From Anabaenopsis elenkinii CCIBt3563 (lineage in GTDB: Bacteria; Cyanobacteriota; Cyanobacteriia; Cyanobacteriales; Nostocaceae), in the NCBI RefSeq assembly GCF_015245355.1, contig NZ_CP063311.1, forward strand, positions 370,893-434,892: 64,000 bases of DNA, written 5' to 3'. Positions 52,585-62,346 of this stretch are shown here, one piece after another. The position numbers and the translations under genes are program-made. Below the pieces are notes generated by a model. It did not search any database. It saw only the letters and a list, made by a program, of their open reading frames with translations, and had not been told where the DNA came from. Every line of letters starts with the position of its first letter. Position 1 is the first letter of the stretch.

Positions 52585-53958
52585 ATGCAAACACCCAATC
52601 TGATTAAAACCCCCTCTTTTATCCAAAAAATACAGTGGGTAGCTGACCCTGTAGGGTATATGGAAACAGCAGCTCAAGAATATCCTGATATTTTCACCGC
52701 CCAAGTGGTGGGTTTTGGCAACAACCTGGTATTTGTTAACCATCCCCAGGGAGTACAGGAAATTTTAACCAATGACCGTAAGAAGTTTGTTGCTGCTGGG
52801 AAAGAGAATAGAATTTTGCAACCTTTACTAGGTGACTATTCGGTGATTATGCTGGAAGGCGATCGCCATCGTCAGCGACGAAAATTGGTAATGCCGTCTT
52901 TTCATGGCGATCGCATGCGAAACTATGGTGAAATCATCAGGGAAATTACCGCCAAAGTTTGGAGTCAATTACCCACAGATCAACCCTTCACCACCCGCAC
53001 CGCTACCCAGAATATTTCCTTACAAGTAATCTTACAGACTGTTTTCGGTGTATATGAAGGAGAACGCAGCCAACAACTGCTAAAAGCCCTCTCATTGATG
53101 GCGGATATATTTCGCTCACCATTAACTTCTAGTTTTCTATTTTTCCCCTCTCTGCAAACAGATTTAGGTCCTTGGAGTCCTTGGGGTAATTTTTTAAGCA
53201 ATAGACAAAAGGTAGACCAGTTAATTTACGCAGAAATTGCTGAACGCCGACAACACCAAGATCAAAATCGTATTGATATTCTTTCCTTGCTCATGTCAGC
53301 AAAAGATGAAGACGGTAACTCGATGACAGACCAAGAGTTACGCGACGAATTAATGACCCTGTTGTTCGCCGGTTATGAAACCACAGCCACCGCCATGGCT
53401 TGGGGATTATATTGGATTCATAAACACCCGGAAGTTAAAGAAAAACTGCTCCAAGAACTGCATACCCTGGGTGATACACCAGACCCCATGAGTATATTTC
53501 GGTTACCTTATCTCACCGCTGTTTGTAATGAGACCTTACGGATTCATCCCGTAGCCATGTTAACATTTCCCAGAGTAGTCAAAGAACCTGTAGAACTCCT
53601 AGGATATTCTTTAGCACCAGGGACAGTATTAATGGGCTGTATGTATCTGATTCACCAACGGCAAGATTTATACCCCGAACCCAAACAGTTTAAACCCGAA
53701 AGATTTCTGGAACGTCAATATTCCCCCTATGAATTTATGCCTTTTGGTGGCGGTGTCCGGCGCTGTTTAGGTGAAGCCTTGGCTGTGTTTGAAATGAAAC
53801 TAGTATTAGCCACCATCTTATCCCGCTATGAACTCGCACTAGCTGATACCAAACCAGAAATACCCCGCCGTCGGGGTGTAACTTTAGCCCCCGGTCGTGG
53901 GGTGAAGATGATGATCAAAGGCAAACTTGCACCCCAACCATCCCCCCAGTTAATTTAA
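52585..53958 (+). CDS. cytochrome P450
   Basis: 457 residues. I-helix oxygen-binding motif LFAGYETTATAMAWG, ExxR in NETLRIHPV, heme-binding loop FMPFGGGVRRCLGEALA with the Cys ligand. Soluble, without an N-terminal anchor. The size and loop suggest the CYP110-type P450s of filamentous cyanobacteria, which oxidise fatty acids and terpenoids; the subfamily is inference. No terpene synthase or redox partner is adjacent. Confidence 0.9.
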   Translation: MQTPNLIKTPSFIQKIQWVADPVGYMETAAQEYPDIFTAQVVGFGNNLVFVNHPQGVQEILTNDRKKFVAAGKENRILQPLLGDYSVIMLEGDRHRQRRKLVMPSFHGDRMRNYGEIIREITAKVWSQLPTDQPFTTRTATQNISLQVILQTVFGVYEGERSQQLLKALSLMADIFRSPLTSSFLFFPSLQTDLGPWSPWGNFLSNRQKVDQLIYAEIAERRQHQDQNRIDILSLLMSAKDEDGNSMTDQELRDELMTLLFAGYETTATAMAWGLYWIHKHPEVKEKLLQELHTLGDTPDPMSIFRLPYLTAVCNETLRIHPVAMLTFPRVVKEPVELLGYSLAPGTVLMGCMYLIHQRQDLYPEPKQFKPERFLERQYSPYEFMPFGGGVRRCLGEALAVFEMKLVLATILSRYELALADTKPEIPRRRGVTLAPGRGVKMMIKGKLAPQPSPQLI

Positions 53959-53969
53959 AATAGGACTTT

Positions 53970-54005
53970 ACCCATTAACAAAATAGCAAAATACTGTTAA
54001 TGGGT
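53970..54005 (+). terminator. hairpin after P450 gene
   Basis: ACCCATTAACA pairs exactly with TGTTAATGGGT, 12 bp past the stop. No T-run follows. It is the first structure in the 517-bp interval 53959-54475, which otherwise contains the repeat at 54420-54449 and no gene. Confidence 0.5.
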
Positions 54006-54419
54006 CACCTAAGTGTTACTTCAATGCACCAGTTAACTATTCCCGAAGTTTAATCAAAATAGCTGAAATAGCGATTCTCATGTTTTTACATCGTCAATCT
54101 AGGGAGTGCCGATTAACCTCGGCCGCTTGCTGTATAAGGGTTTCAGGTGTTTCGTTAGTATGCTAAAGTCCATTTCAGCCACTGCTTTTTCTGAACCTGG
54201 CTAACGCCACGCTATCGCTATCGGAAACAGCCCATAGATTTCTTACGGGGTGGGTATGTGTTTAAAATAGAGAAGTCCCCACTCCCTGGGGACATTAATC
54301 TAATGGAAACATTAAGATTTTTGATGATGTCCAAACCTCTGTACAGACGTTTCATGGAATGTGTCTGCACCTAAATTTATCTGATTATAGCATTTCCTAG
54401 TCTAATCAAGTACACAATT

Positions 54420-54449
54420 ATCTGCGTTTATCTGCGTCCATCTGCGTTT
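54420..54449 (+). repeat. three tandem decamers (ATCTGCGTTT type)
   Basis: Units ATCTGCGTTT, ATCTGCGTCC and ATCTGCGTTT lie in tandem just past the hicB stop (minus strand). Such ATCTGCGT repeats are scattered in cyanobacterial genomes. Function unknown. Confidence 0.6.
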
Positions 54450-54475
54450 AATTATTACTGCTTCTATAGCACGAA

Positions 54476-54694
54476 TTATGCAGCTACGTCAACATAATCA
54501 CATTGGGTTTGCGGTTGAGGAATGTTTAATCCATCTTCTATTAATGCTTCTAAGTGAAAAGCAATTGCTTCTTGAATATTTTGTTTAACTTCTTCTATTG
54601 TGTCACCAACACTCACACATCCAGGTAAATCAGGCACGTAAGCAGAATAGTTTTCTGAAGCTTTTTCAATAATAATTGCATAACGCATGATCAT
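54476..54694 (-). CDS. hicB: HicB-type antitoxin
   Basis: 72 residues with the HicB partial RNase H-like fold: RYAIIIEKASENYSAYVPDL, PGCVSVGDTIEEVKQNIQEA and AIAFHLEALIEDG. It lacks a C-terminal DNA-binding domain, as in many short HicB proteins. It neutralises the HicA toxin encoded directly upstream, overlapping its stop by four bases (ATGA). Confidence 0.9.
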   Translation of the reverse strand: MIMRYAIIIEKASENYSAYVPDLPGCVSVGDTIEEVKQNIQEAIAFHLEALIEDGLNIPQPQTQCDYVDVAA

Positions 54695-54879
54695 TCCTCC
54701 AATTGTGCTTGTTTAAGAATACTTTTAAGAGTGCCAATTCCTAAATCTTTGGAATGTTTACCAGGAACAGTAACTGTTCCTGGTTTATTAGGGTGTTTAT
54801 ATTGACGATGACTTCCTTTAGTTCTCGACAAATACCATCCATCTGCTTCTAATATTTTGATAATTTCAGAAACTTTCAT
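54691..54879 (-). CDS. hicA: HicA-type toxin (mRNA interferase)
   Basis: 62 residues with the dsRNA-binding-like HicA fold: KILEADGWYLSRTKGSHRQY (catalytic His in GSH) and PGTVTVPGKHSKDLGIGTLKSIL. It cleaves translated mRNA when not bound by HicB. Toxin-first order, as usual for the hicAB type. Confidence 0.9.
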   Translation of the reverse strand: MKVSEIIKILEADGWYLSRTKGSHRQYKHPNKPGTVTVPGKHSKDLGIGTLKSILKQAQLEE

Positions 54880-55159
54880 TGTTTATTTTATCATTTTTCA
54901 CGTTTTTGTCTCGGCATAAAAGAATCTTGCCGATATATAGAGAGTTGACCAAATTAGAAGTATACACTATGATAAAACAGTTATCTAAAGATAGATTTTG
55001 AGAACATAAGATTCTACCTATTTTTTTGGTGTAAAATTTTTTGATTCACGGTCTAAGCTTTCATGAAATTTATCCACATTCATGGACTGAGATTCTCAGT
55101 CCATAAGTATTTTAATTTTTCATACTCTCAGATATATAGCAACAGCCAAGGAGGTTAGG

Positions 55160-55234
55160 ATGCAAAAAGCAAGACATCCTCAATACCATCTCGTAAACAA
55201 TCAAACTGCTCTAACTTTTTCTGGATTCGACTAA
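55160..55234 (+). CDS. 24-codon ORF with good ribosome site
   Basis: AAGGAGG lies five bases before an ATG opening MQKARHPQYHLVNNQ to a TAA at 55234. It may be a tiny peptide or the residual N-terminus of a lost gene. It sits in the 350-bp interval between hicA and the WD40 remnant, where nothing else is seen. Confidence 0.2.
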   Translation: MQKARHPQYHLVNNQTALTFSGFD

Positions 55235-55644
55235 TAACGCCTTCGCCAAATCTTGATGGTACCATACATACTCCCAGAAGCTAAGGTGCAACCATCCGGG
55301 CTAAAGGCTACTGAAATAACCGATTCTAAATGTCCGGTGAGGGTAGCGATTTCCCGCCGGGTGGCGACATCCCATAGTTTGATACCATCCTTACTCCCAG
55401 ATGCTAAGTTTTGACCATCGAGGCTGAAGATTACTGACAAAACCACATTTGAATGTCCCGTGAGGGTAGCGATTTCTTTGCCCGTGGGGACATCCCACAG
55501 TTTGATACCATCCCCACTCCCAGAAGCTAAAGTGCAACCATCCGGGCTGAAGGCTACTGAGAAAACCTCATCAACGCAATCTGAATCTTCAGTGAGTGTG
55601 GCGATTTCTTTGCCCGTGGCGACATCCCATAGTTTGATAATACC
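55231..55644 (-). pseudogene. truncated WD40-repeat protein, last three blades
   Basis: An open frame of 137 codons that begins without a start codon directly after a stop. Three WD40 blades: GIIKLWDVATGKEIATL, GDGIKLWDVPTGKEIATLTG and KDGIKLWDVATRREIATLTG, each with an SPDGCTLASGS-like strand, ending IKIWRRRY. Large WD40 proteins (often fused to NTPases) are common in Nostocales. The 5' part is missing here, so this is a remnant. Near-identical blades suggest recent internal duplication. Confidence 0.75.
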
Positions 55645-55738
55645 TTAATTAAAGCATTTTTGACCGCTTTTCAACTATTTTTAGTGCGATCGCCGACATC
55701 ATAAACTACAATAAAAATACTCAAAGAAATGGCTGAAA

Positions 55739-56041
55739 ATGGTCAAATCAACTTTGTACACAACAACAAAAGTCCTGCCAGGAAATAGAATTGAAATTCA
55801 ATCTCCAAATCTGACTGTAGGACAAACTGTTGAAGTCGTTATTTTGGTTCAAGAAGTTAGTCCTGATTCGTCTACTACTGAAGATATCTCTCCATCTTTA
55901 AAAGAGCGTCTTGCTTTTCTGAAGTTACCAATAGCTGAACGTAGGAATATTCTCGAAAGTCAAGCCGACATAATGCTCTCTCACTATCAACAAGATTCTG
56001 AATGGCAGCAGTTAATGGCAGGTGATATCATTGACTATTAG
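55739..56041 (+). CDS. putative antitoxin of MazF pair
   Basis: 100 residues. The N-terminal strand-rich part, YTTTKVLPGNRIEIQSPN and LTVGQTVEVVILV, resembles an AbrB-like or short beta domain, and the C-terminal helical acidic part ends SEWQQLMAGDIIDY. Known cyanobacterial antitoxins preceding MazF-like toxins have this arrangement. Its stop overlaps the MazF start by 20 bp. The antitoxin call rests mostly on this linkage. Confidence 0.65.
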   Translation: MVKSTLYTTTKVLPGNRIEIQSPNLTVGQTVEVVILVQEVSPDSSTTEDISPSLKERLAFLKLPIAERRNILESQADIMLSHYQQDSEWQQLMAGDIIDY

Positions 56042-56396
56042 CCCTGATATGCCAAAACGTGGAGAAATTTGGTTAGTCAACTTCGATCCCACTGTTGGTG
56101 CAGAAATCAAAAAAGTGCGTCCTGCTGTCGTTATCAGTTCAGATTCAGTGAGAAAACTTCCTATCAAGCTTATTGCTCCCATTACAGACTGGAAAACATA
56201 TTTTTCACCAAATTTCTGGCACGTTAAAATTGAACCCAACAGTATAAATGGATTGAATAAAGCTTCTGCGATTGATACTCTCCAACTAAGGGGCATGGAT
56301 TTACAAAGGTTTATTCGTAAATTAGGAAGCGTTTCTGAAATTACAATGCTGGAAATTATAGCTTCCATTGCTACTGTAATCGAATTTGAGGTCTAA
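56022..56396 (+). CDS. PemK/MazF family toxin (endoribonuclease)
   Basis: Up to 124 residues from a GTG at 56022; an ATG at 56049 (MPKRGEIW) gives the family-standard 115. Conserved GEIWLVNFDPTVGAEIKKVR, RPAVVISSD and ASAIDTLQLRGMDL match the MazF/PemK fold with its catalytic Arg. Cleaves mRNA at short sequence motifs. Confidence 0.88.
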   Translation: MISLTISPDMPKRGEIWLVNFDPTVGAEIKKVRPAVVISSDSVRKLPIKLIAPITDWKTYFSPNFWHVKIEPNSINGLNKASAIDTLQLRGMDLQRFIRKLGSVSEITMLEIIASIATVIEFEV

Positions 56397-56480
56397 CAAA
56401 TCACAAGCTAATCATTTTGTACAGTGCGTAAGTCCTATAAAATTAGCAAAATATAACATTTAGCAACATATAATATTCTT

Positions 56481-57653
56481 ATGCACACCCTAGCCTCTCG
56501 TATGCAGGCGGTACAGTCGCCAATCATTCCTGTGGTTGGGGAATTAATTCAAAATTCCCCAGGTACTATTTCTTTAGGACAGGGCGTAGTTTCCTACAAC
56601 CCACCTGCGGAAGCCATTCAGCTTTTACCCCAATTCTTAGGAGATTCCACTAATAATTTATACAAGCAAGTTGAGGGAATTTCTATATTATTGGCTGCGA
56701 TCGCCCAAAAGTTAGAAACTTTCAACGGCATTGTTATTAACCAAAATAACTCAATTGTAGTCACTGCGGGCAGCAATATGGGGTTTATGAACGCCATTTT
56801 AGCCATTACTACCCCCGGTGACGAAATTATCCTGAATACGCCTTACTATTTCAACCATGAAATGGCCATAACTATGGCGGGTTGTAGTCCGGTGTTAGTA
56901 CCCACAGATGAAAATTACCAACTACGTCCCCAGGCGATCGCCCAAGCAATTACCCCCAGAACCCGCGCTGTAGTCACAATTTCCCCCAATAATCCCACAG
57001 GAGTTATTTACCCAGCTGCGACATTGCAACAGGTAAATCAAATATGTGGGCATCATGGCATTTACCACATTAGCGATGAAGCCTACGAATATTTTACATA
57101 CAACGGCGTTAAACACATTTCCCCTGGTAGTTTTGAGGGTGCGACAGATTACACCATTTCTCTTTATAGCCTATCAAAAACCTATGGTTTTGCAAGTTGG
57201 CGGATTGGTTATATGGTAATTCCCCAACACCTACTAGTCGCAGTCAAAAAGATTCAGGATACAATTCTGATTTGTCCCCCTGTGGTTTCTCAGTATGCTG
57301 CGTTAGGGGCATTACAAGCTAAACCAGAGTATTTACATACTCAAATTGGGGCAATTGCCCAAATCAGAGAAATAGTCATAGATGCCCTAAAACCCCTAGA
57401 AGGTTTATGTAATATTACTCCTGCTGATGGTGCATTTTATTTCTTCCTCAAAGTTCATACCCACATAGATAGCTTTGAGTTAGTAAAAAGGTTAATTCAA
57501 GAACATCAAATAGCAGTAATTCCCGGTACAACTTTTGGGATGAAAGATGGATGTTATCTAAGGGTAGCCTATGGGGCGTTGCAAAAAGATACAGCTACAG
57601 CAGGTATAGAGAGATTAGTAAAAGGCTTACACAGGATAGTCAGTAATAGTTGA
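56481..57653 (+). CDS. PLP-dependent aminotransferase, class I/II
   Basis: 390 residues. Aspartate aminotransferase fold type I: ISLGQGVVSYNPP, VTAGSNMGFMNAIL, ISPNNPTGVIYP, DEAYEYFTY, PLP lysine in SLSKTYGFASWRIGY and the C-terminal FGMKDGCYLRVAYG. Probably transaminates an amino acid with 2-oxoglutarate; substrate unclear. A 117-bp copy of its middle (57264-57380) lies beyond the next gene at 58541. Confidence 0.9.
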   Translation: MHTLASRMQAVQSPIIPVVGELIQNSPGTISLGQGVVSYNPPAEAIQLLPQFLGDSTNNLYKQVEGISILLAAIAQKLETFNGIVINQNNSIVVTAGSNMGFMNAILAITTPGDEIILNTPYYFNHEMAITMAGCSPVLVPTDENYQLRPQAIAQAITPRTRAVVTISPNNPTGVIYPAATLQQVNQICGHHGIYHISDEAYEYFTYNGVKHISPGSFEGATDYTISLYSLSKTYGFASWRIGYMVIPQHLLVAVKKIQDTILICPPVVSQYAALGALQAKPEYLHTQIGAIAQIREIVIDALKPLEGLCNITPADGAFYFFLKVHTHIDSFELVKRLIQEHQIAVIPGTTFGMKDGCYLRVAYGALQKDTATAGIERLVKGLHRIVSNS

Positions 57654-57745
57654 CCCATCCTGCGCCTTATGTGTAATAAGTGTCTTTGTTTGTATCCTTG
57701 ATGGTTCCTTGCTCAGAGGCTATTGGCGAAGTTGAGACTCGCCAA

Positions 57746-58426
57746 TTAATCTAAAGCAAATTCTACAAACTCTAGTTGTCCAGCTAACATATTTTTATCC
57801 ACCGCCGACAAGGTTTTATTATGAGAACGGGGAGAATTTAAACAGCCACAAACTAACTGGGCGACATCTGCCCGGTGAATAGTGCCAACAATACGGGTAT
57901 CTTCGGTTAAAATACCATTGCCTGTTGCAGGTTCCGATTTTAAGCCACCGGGGCGAATGATAGTATAAGTCAGCCCACTAGCAATTAAATGTTGTTCGGC
58001 CTTGTCTTTTTCCACTAACACAGGTTCCAATGTTGCTAGAGCTTGGGGAGGTAAAGCACCAGCACTATTACCAGTACCGATGGATGAAATTAAAATAAAC
58101 CTTTGTACCCCTGCTTTGACTGAGGCATCAATGAGATTTTTATTACCCAGATAATCAGCCCTTTCACCCTCGGAAGGTAAGCCGCCAATGGTACTAATTA
58201 CCGTTTGGATAGGTTCATCCCCGAGTATGGCAGCTTCTACATCTGTGACATTTAAAGCATCTCCCATGACAGTTTTAACACCTATTGCTTCTAGTTCAGG
58301 AGTTTCGCTTCTTAGGAGTGCTTTCACCCGGATATTTTGCGCCGTTAAAGCCGTTAAATATTTAGCAATTTCTCGACCAACGCCACGACTTGCGCCGGCG
58401 AGAAAAATGTAAGATGCAGTGGTCAT
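57746..58426 (-). CDS. atypical SDR, NAD(P)H-binding protein
   Basis: 226 residues. Glycine-rich GASRGVGREIAKYLTA at residues 11-26 and a Rossmann fold with VMGDALNVTDVEAAILG and FILISSIGTG; no classical YxxxK. This matches the NAD(P)-binding SDR-a5-like group. It lies between the aminotransferase and its partial copy on the opposite strand. Specific substrate unknown. Confidence 0.82.
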   Translation of the reverse strand: MTTASYIFLAGASRGVGREIAKYLTALTAQNIRVKALLRSETPELEAIGVKTVMGDALNVTDVEAAILGDEPIQTVISTIGGLPSEGERADYLGNKNLIDASVKAGVQRFILISSIGTGNSAGALPPQALATLEPVLVEKDKAEQHLIASGLTYTIIRPGGLKSEPATGNGILTEDTRIVGTIHRADVAQLVCGCLNSPRSHNKTLSAVDKNMLAGQLEFVEFALD

Positions 58427-58540
58427 ATTAAGGGATTATAAATTCACTACCTCAGCTTACAATGTAGCGAACTCATTAAACGCCAAAGTTCACCAATCAC
58501 AAGCACTATGGATGTGCCGAGAACTACACGCACCCATTCC

Positions 58541-58657
58541 ATTTTAATTTGTCCCCCTGTGGTTTCTCAGTATGTTGCATTAGGGGTATTACAAGCTCAA
58601 TCAGAGTATTTACATACTCACATTGGGGCAATTGCCCAAGTCCGAGAAATAGTCATA
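58541..58657 (+). pseudogene. 117-bp echo of the aminotransferase gene
   Basis: Aligns to 57264-57380 without gaps and with few mismatches, encoding ILICPPVVSQYVALGVLQ and IGAIAQVREIVI against ILICPPVVSQYAALGALQ and IGAIAQIREIVI. The rest of the gene is absent on both sides. It lies 53 bp from the mfd stop on the other strand. Confidence 0.8.
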
Positions 58658-58710
58658 ATTGATCAGGGAACAAGTCAAATGTTGGGAGAACTCCGAACAT
58701 TACTCCCTCA

Positions 58711-61700
58711 TTAAACCCTGGCCACCTCTGGAACACCACCTTGGATTTTATACATTGCATCTAGTAGATTTTGCAGTTGCTGGTCGGCTTTGAGGACTGC
58801 TAAACCCCTGACTGTGACTTTACCGGGGGAGTAAACAAAGCGGGTTTTGAGATGTGCGGGTAAATTGGCTGCTAGGAGGTTCCAAGCTGGCTCCTCCATG
58901 GGTGTTTCTAAAATCACGTGTTGTTTATTCTCTGGTTTAATGCGACTAAATCCTAATTTTTTGGCTATCTGTTTGAGTTCCATTACCCGCAGCAGTTGAT
59001 GAGCAGACGCTGGTATAGCACCATAGCGATCGCCCCATTCTGCGGCAATATATTTTAAATCTTCCGCAGTTTTTGCGGCTGCTACTGCCCGGTAAGCACT
59101 CATTTTTTGATCTATATCCGGGATATAATCGGAGGGAATAAATGCGGTGAGGTTGAGGTCAATTTGAGTATCATCCACCTTGGGTATTTCTTGACCGCGC
59201 ACCTCTCTAATGGCTTCTTCTAACATTTCCATATACAAATCAAAGCCGATGGCTTCCATTTGGCCTGATTGTTCTGCACCCAGGAGGTTACCCACTCCCC
59301 GAATTTCCATGTCACGCATGGCGAGTTGATACCCTGAACCAAGTTGCGTAAATTCCTGAATGGCGCGCAGTCTTTGGCGTGCTGCGTCGGAGAGGCTTTG
59401 TTGTGGAGGATAAAATAACCAGGCGTGGGCTTGTATTCCTGCCCGTCCTACCCGACCACGTAACTGGTATAATTGGGATAAGCCGAAGCGGTGGGCGTCT
59501 TCAATTAATATCGTGTTGACCCGGGGGATATCTAACCCAGATTCAATGATAGTTGTACAAACTAGAATATCTGCGTCTCCATTACTAAAGGTGAGCATGG
59601 TTGATTCTAGTTCGCTTTCTGCCATTTGACCATGGGCGATCGCAATCCGCGCCTTGGGGATCATTTCCTGTAATTTCGCCGTTATTTCCTCAATGCCTTC
59701 TACCCGAGGAACTACATAGAATATCTGCCCTCCTCTGTCTAATTCCTGACTAATTGCCATGCGGATCATCTCCGGTTTTAAGGGAGATAAGTGGGTTTTA
59801 ATAGCTCTTCTGGAGGGGGGTGGGGTGGTGATTAAACTCATTTCCCGAATTCCTGAGAGGGACATATATAAGGTGCGGGGAATGGGGGTAGCGGAAAGGG
59901 TGAGGACATCAACTTGAGTTTTTAAGGTTTTAATTTTTTCCTTTTGATTCACCCCAAAGCGTTGCTCCTCATCCACTACCAACAGACCTAAATCGTGAAA
60001 GATGACATTTTTACCAAGAATTTGCTGTGTACCCACCACTACATCTAACTCTCCTGTGGCTAATCTGTTTTGGATGGTGCGGCGTTCTTCAGAACTGCGA
60101 AAACGATTCAGCAAGCCAATAGTTACAGGGTAAGGGGCAAAGCGTTCTTTCAAAGTATGGTAGTGTTGCTGGGTTAAAATTGTCGTGGGTGCAAGTAGTG
60201 CAACTTGTTTCCCAGCGGTAACGGCCTTGAAAATAGCCCGAATTGCTACCTCTGTTTTACCAAAACCTACATCTCCACAAACTAAACGATCCATGGGGCG
60301 ATCGCTTTCCATGTCTCGTTTGACATCTTGGACTGCTTTAAGTTGGTCTGTGGTGGGTTGGTAGGGAAAAGAGTCTTCTAATTCTTCTTGCCAAGGCATA
60401 TCCTGGGGATAACTATAGCCTTGTTGTTGGGAGCGGGTGGCATATAATTTCAGCAGGTCTACGGCTAACTTTTTAATCGCCTTGCGAACGCGGTTTTTAG
60501 TATTTTCCCAAACCTTACCAGTCATTTTGTGTAGTTCTGGCGGCTTATCTGTCGTGCGGCGAAACCGAGATAAAGCTGCGAGTTGATCCGCTGGGACTCT
60601 GAGGATACCATCAGCATACTTGACCACTAAATAATCACGGGTTTCGTGATTAATAGTTAAGCTTTCTAGTTTAATAAACTGACCGACTCCGTGGCTTTTG
60701 TGAACTACATAATCCCCCTGACGTAGTTTGTTCGGGTCTACTTGTTTAGAGCTAGCTTGACGACCTTTGCGGATATATCCCGGGGTGGCGAGGGAGTGCT
60801 GACCGTAAAATTCCCGGTCGGTGATGACTACGAGGCGGTATGTAGGGAGGATAAAACCTTCTAGCTCCGCTAAACCGGAATATTTGATCGCTGTGGGTAT
60901 GTGGTTAATTTGCAACTTGTCCATTGCTTGGTAGTCCCGGGGATTGGGGACAAATTGGGCGGGACAGTCGTGTTCTTGGAGTAGGGAGACGGAGCGGGAG
61001 GGTTGAGCGGAAATCAACCAAATGGAATGATTAAGATCCCGTTGTTGGCGCAGAATTTCGGCGAGTTTGCCAAATTGGTGGGGTGTTACCGGTAAGGAGC
61101 GACTCGCCAGGTTTATACCAGTGTTTTCTATGGCTAATTCTGATAAATATAAGGTTTTAAACCTATTTACCTCTGGGAGACATTCATCAAAACAGCGATG
61201 AATTTTGGGTATTTGGGGGAAAATCTGCCTAGATTCTTCTCGATGCATCATCTCCCATTGTTCTTGGGCATTTTCTACCCAGCGATCGCTATGGCTATGA
61301 CATTGTTCTGGTTCATCAATAGCAATCAGGGTATTTTCACTTAAGTAATCTAACAGTGATGCTGGTTGGGGGAAGGCTAAACCTAAAAAACGCCGACTAC
61401 CTTCTAACAGTGACAAGTCCGATGGTAACAGGTCTTGGTTTTCCAGCGCTTCCCAGATCATGGGGGCGAAGCTGGTGGGGGTCAGGGTAATTTGGTCAAT
61501 TTTATCCAGGGCGGAACGTTGAGTTGTCGGGTCAAATGGGCGGATTTTCTCGATGTTGTCACCAAACCACTCTATTCTCACCGGGGTTGATGATGAGACG
61601 GGAAAAATATCGAGGATGTCACCGCGGCGACTCCATTGACCCTCTGTTTCTACTAGTGGGACTCGTTCATAACCCAATTTAGTAATTTTGGTGCTGAAGC

Positions 61701-62163
61701 TATCTAGGTCAAAGCTGGTTCCCGACTCTACTGTTAGAGACAAGGAGCTAAAAGCTGCGGGTGGTGGTAGGTGGGGTTGTAAGGCTTCCGGGGTGGCGAC
61801 AATTGCTAGGTTGCTGTCTGTTTTCCCGGCGATTAAATCCGCTAAAACCTGCATCTGTCCCCAGGTCATCTCTGTTTCTGGGTCAAAGGGTTCGTAACCC
61901 GAAGCTGCTGATGTGGGGTAAAAGTGGACTGTTCGCCATCCCATGGCTTCTAGTTGTGCATGGGCGCGCCCCCCTTCTTCTAGGGTCGGAACTACTACTA
62001 ATAGGTTGTTTTCCCCAGTTTGGGCTAAGGCTGAGGCTATCAGACCTTTGGGGAGGCGAGGAATACCGTTTAACCGCAGCTGTTGTTGGCGATTTAGTTG
62101 GGAAAGTAGTTCTGTGTTTAGAGGCGATCGCCTCAAGGCACGCACAATAGAAGAAAATGCCAT
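58711..62163 (-). CDS. mfd: transcription-repair coupling factor
   Basis: 1,150 residues. UvrB-homology module at the N-terminus (about 1-350), RNA polymerase interaction domain around 500-560 ([13 protein letters not shown]), SF2 translocase with Walker [20 protein letters not shown] box VVDEEQRFG and motif [12 protein letters not shown], then the TRCF C-terminal domain. It displaces stalled RNA polymerase and recruits UvrA. The length is normal. Confidence 0.96.
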   Translation of the reverse strand: MAFSSIVRALRRSPLNTELLSQLNRQQQLRLNGIPRLPKGLIASALAQTGENNLLVVVPTLEEGGRAHAQLEAMGWRTVHFYPTSAASGYEPFDPETEMTWGQMQVLADLIAGKTDSNLAIVATPEALQPHLPPPAAFSSLSLTVESGTSFDLDSFSTKITKLGYERVPLVETEGQWSRRGDILDIFPVSSSTPVRIEWFGDNIEKIRPFDPTTQRSALDKIDQITLTPTSFAPMIWEALENQDLLPSDLSLLEGSRRFLGLAFPQPASLLDYLSENTLIAIDEPEQCHSHSDRWVENAQEQWEMMHREESRQIFPQIPKIHRCFDECLPEVNRFKTLYLSELAIENTGINLASRSLPVTPHQFGKLAEILRQQRDLNHSIWLISAQPSRSVSLLQEHDCPAQFVPNPRDYQAMDKLQINHIPTAIKYSGLAELEGFILPTYRLVVITDREFYGQHSLATPGYIRKGRQASSKQVDPNKLRQGDYVVHKSHGVGQFIKLESLTINHETRDYLVVKYADGILRVPADQLAALSRFRRTTDKPPELHKMTGKVWENTKNRVRKAIKKLAVDLLKLYATRSQQQGYSYPQDMPWQEELEDSFPYQPTTDQLKAVQDVKRDMESDRPMDRLVCGDVGFGKTEVAIRAIFKAVTAGKQVALLAPTTILTQQHYHTLKERFAPYPVTIGLLNRFRSSEERRTIQNRLATGELDVVVGTQQILGKNVIFHDLGLLVVDEEQRFGVNQKEKIKTLKTQVDVLTLSATPIPRTLYMSLSGIREMSLITTPPPSRRAIKTHLSPLKPEMIRMAISQELDRGGQIFYVVPRVEGIEEITAKLQEMIPKARIAIAHGQMAESELESTMLTFSNGDADILVCTTIIESGLDIPRVNTILIEDAHRFGLSQLYQLRGRVGRAGIQAHAWLFYPPQQSLSDAARQRLRAIQEFTQLGSGYQLAMRDMEIRGVGNLLGAEQSGQMEAIGFDLYMEMLEEAIREVRGQEIPKVDDTQIDLNLTAFIPSDYIPDIDQKMSAYRAVAAAKTAEDLKYIAAEWGDRYGAIPASAHQLLRVMELKQIAKKLGFSRIKPENKQHVILETPMEEPAWNLLAANLPAHLKTRFVYSPGKVTVRGLAVLKADQQLQNLLDAMYKIQGGVPEVARV

Positions 62164-62346
62164 AGTTATTATTAATTATACGGTTGGACGTTATTACAGG
62201 TATAAACCTATAACTATCACGATCTCCGCCCTGTGGAGGGATGGGGTATGAGAGCGATTTGTGATCAAACGAATTACTATTACTAAATATTAACAGCTTG
62301 AACACTGTTTTTCAGTTCACTTGCATGGAATGGCGATTGGTGAAAA

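Noticed and set aside
61688-62305. Open frames over the start of mfd on both strands
   Set aside because: They overlap a certain gene and have no independent support.
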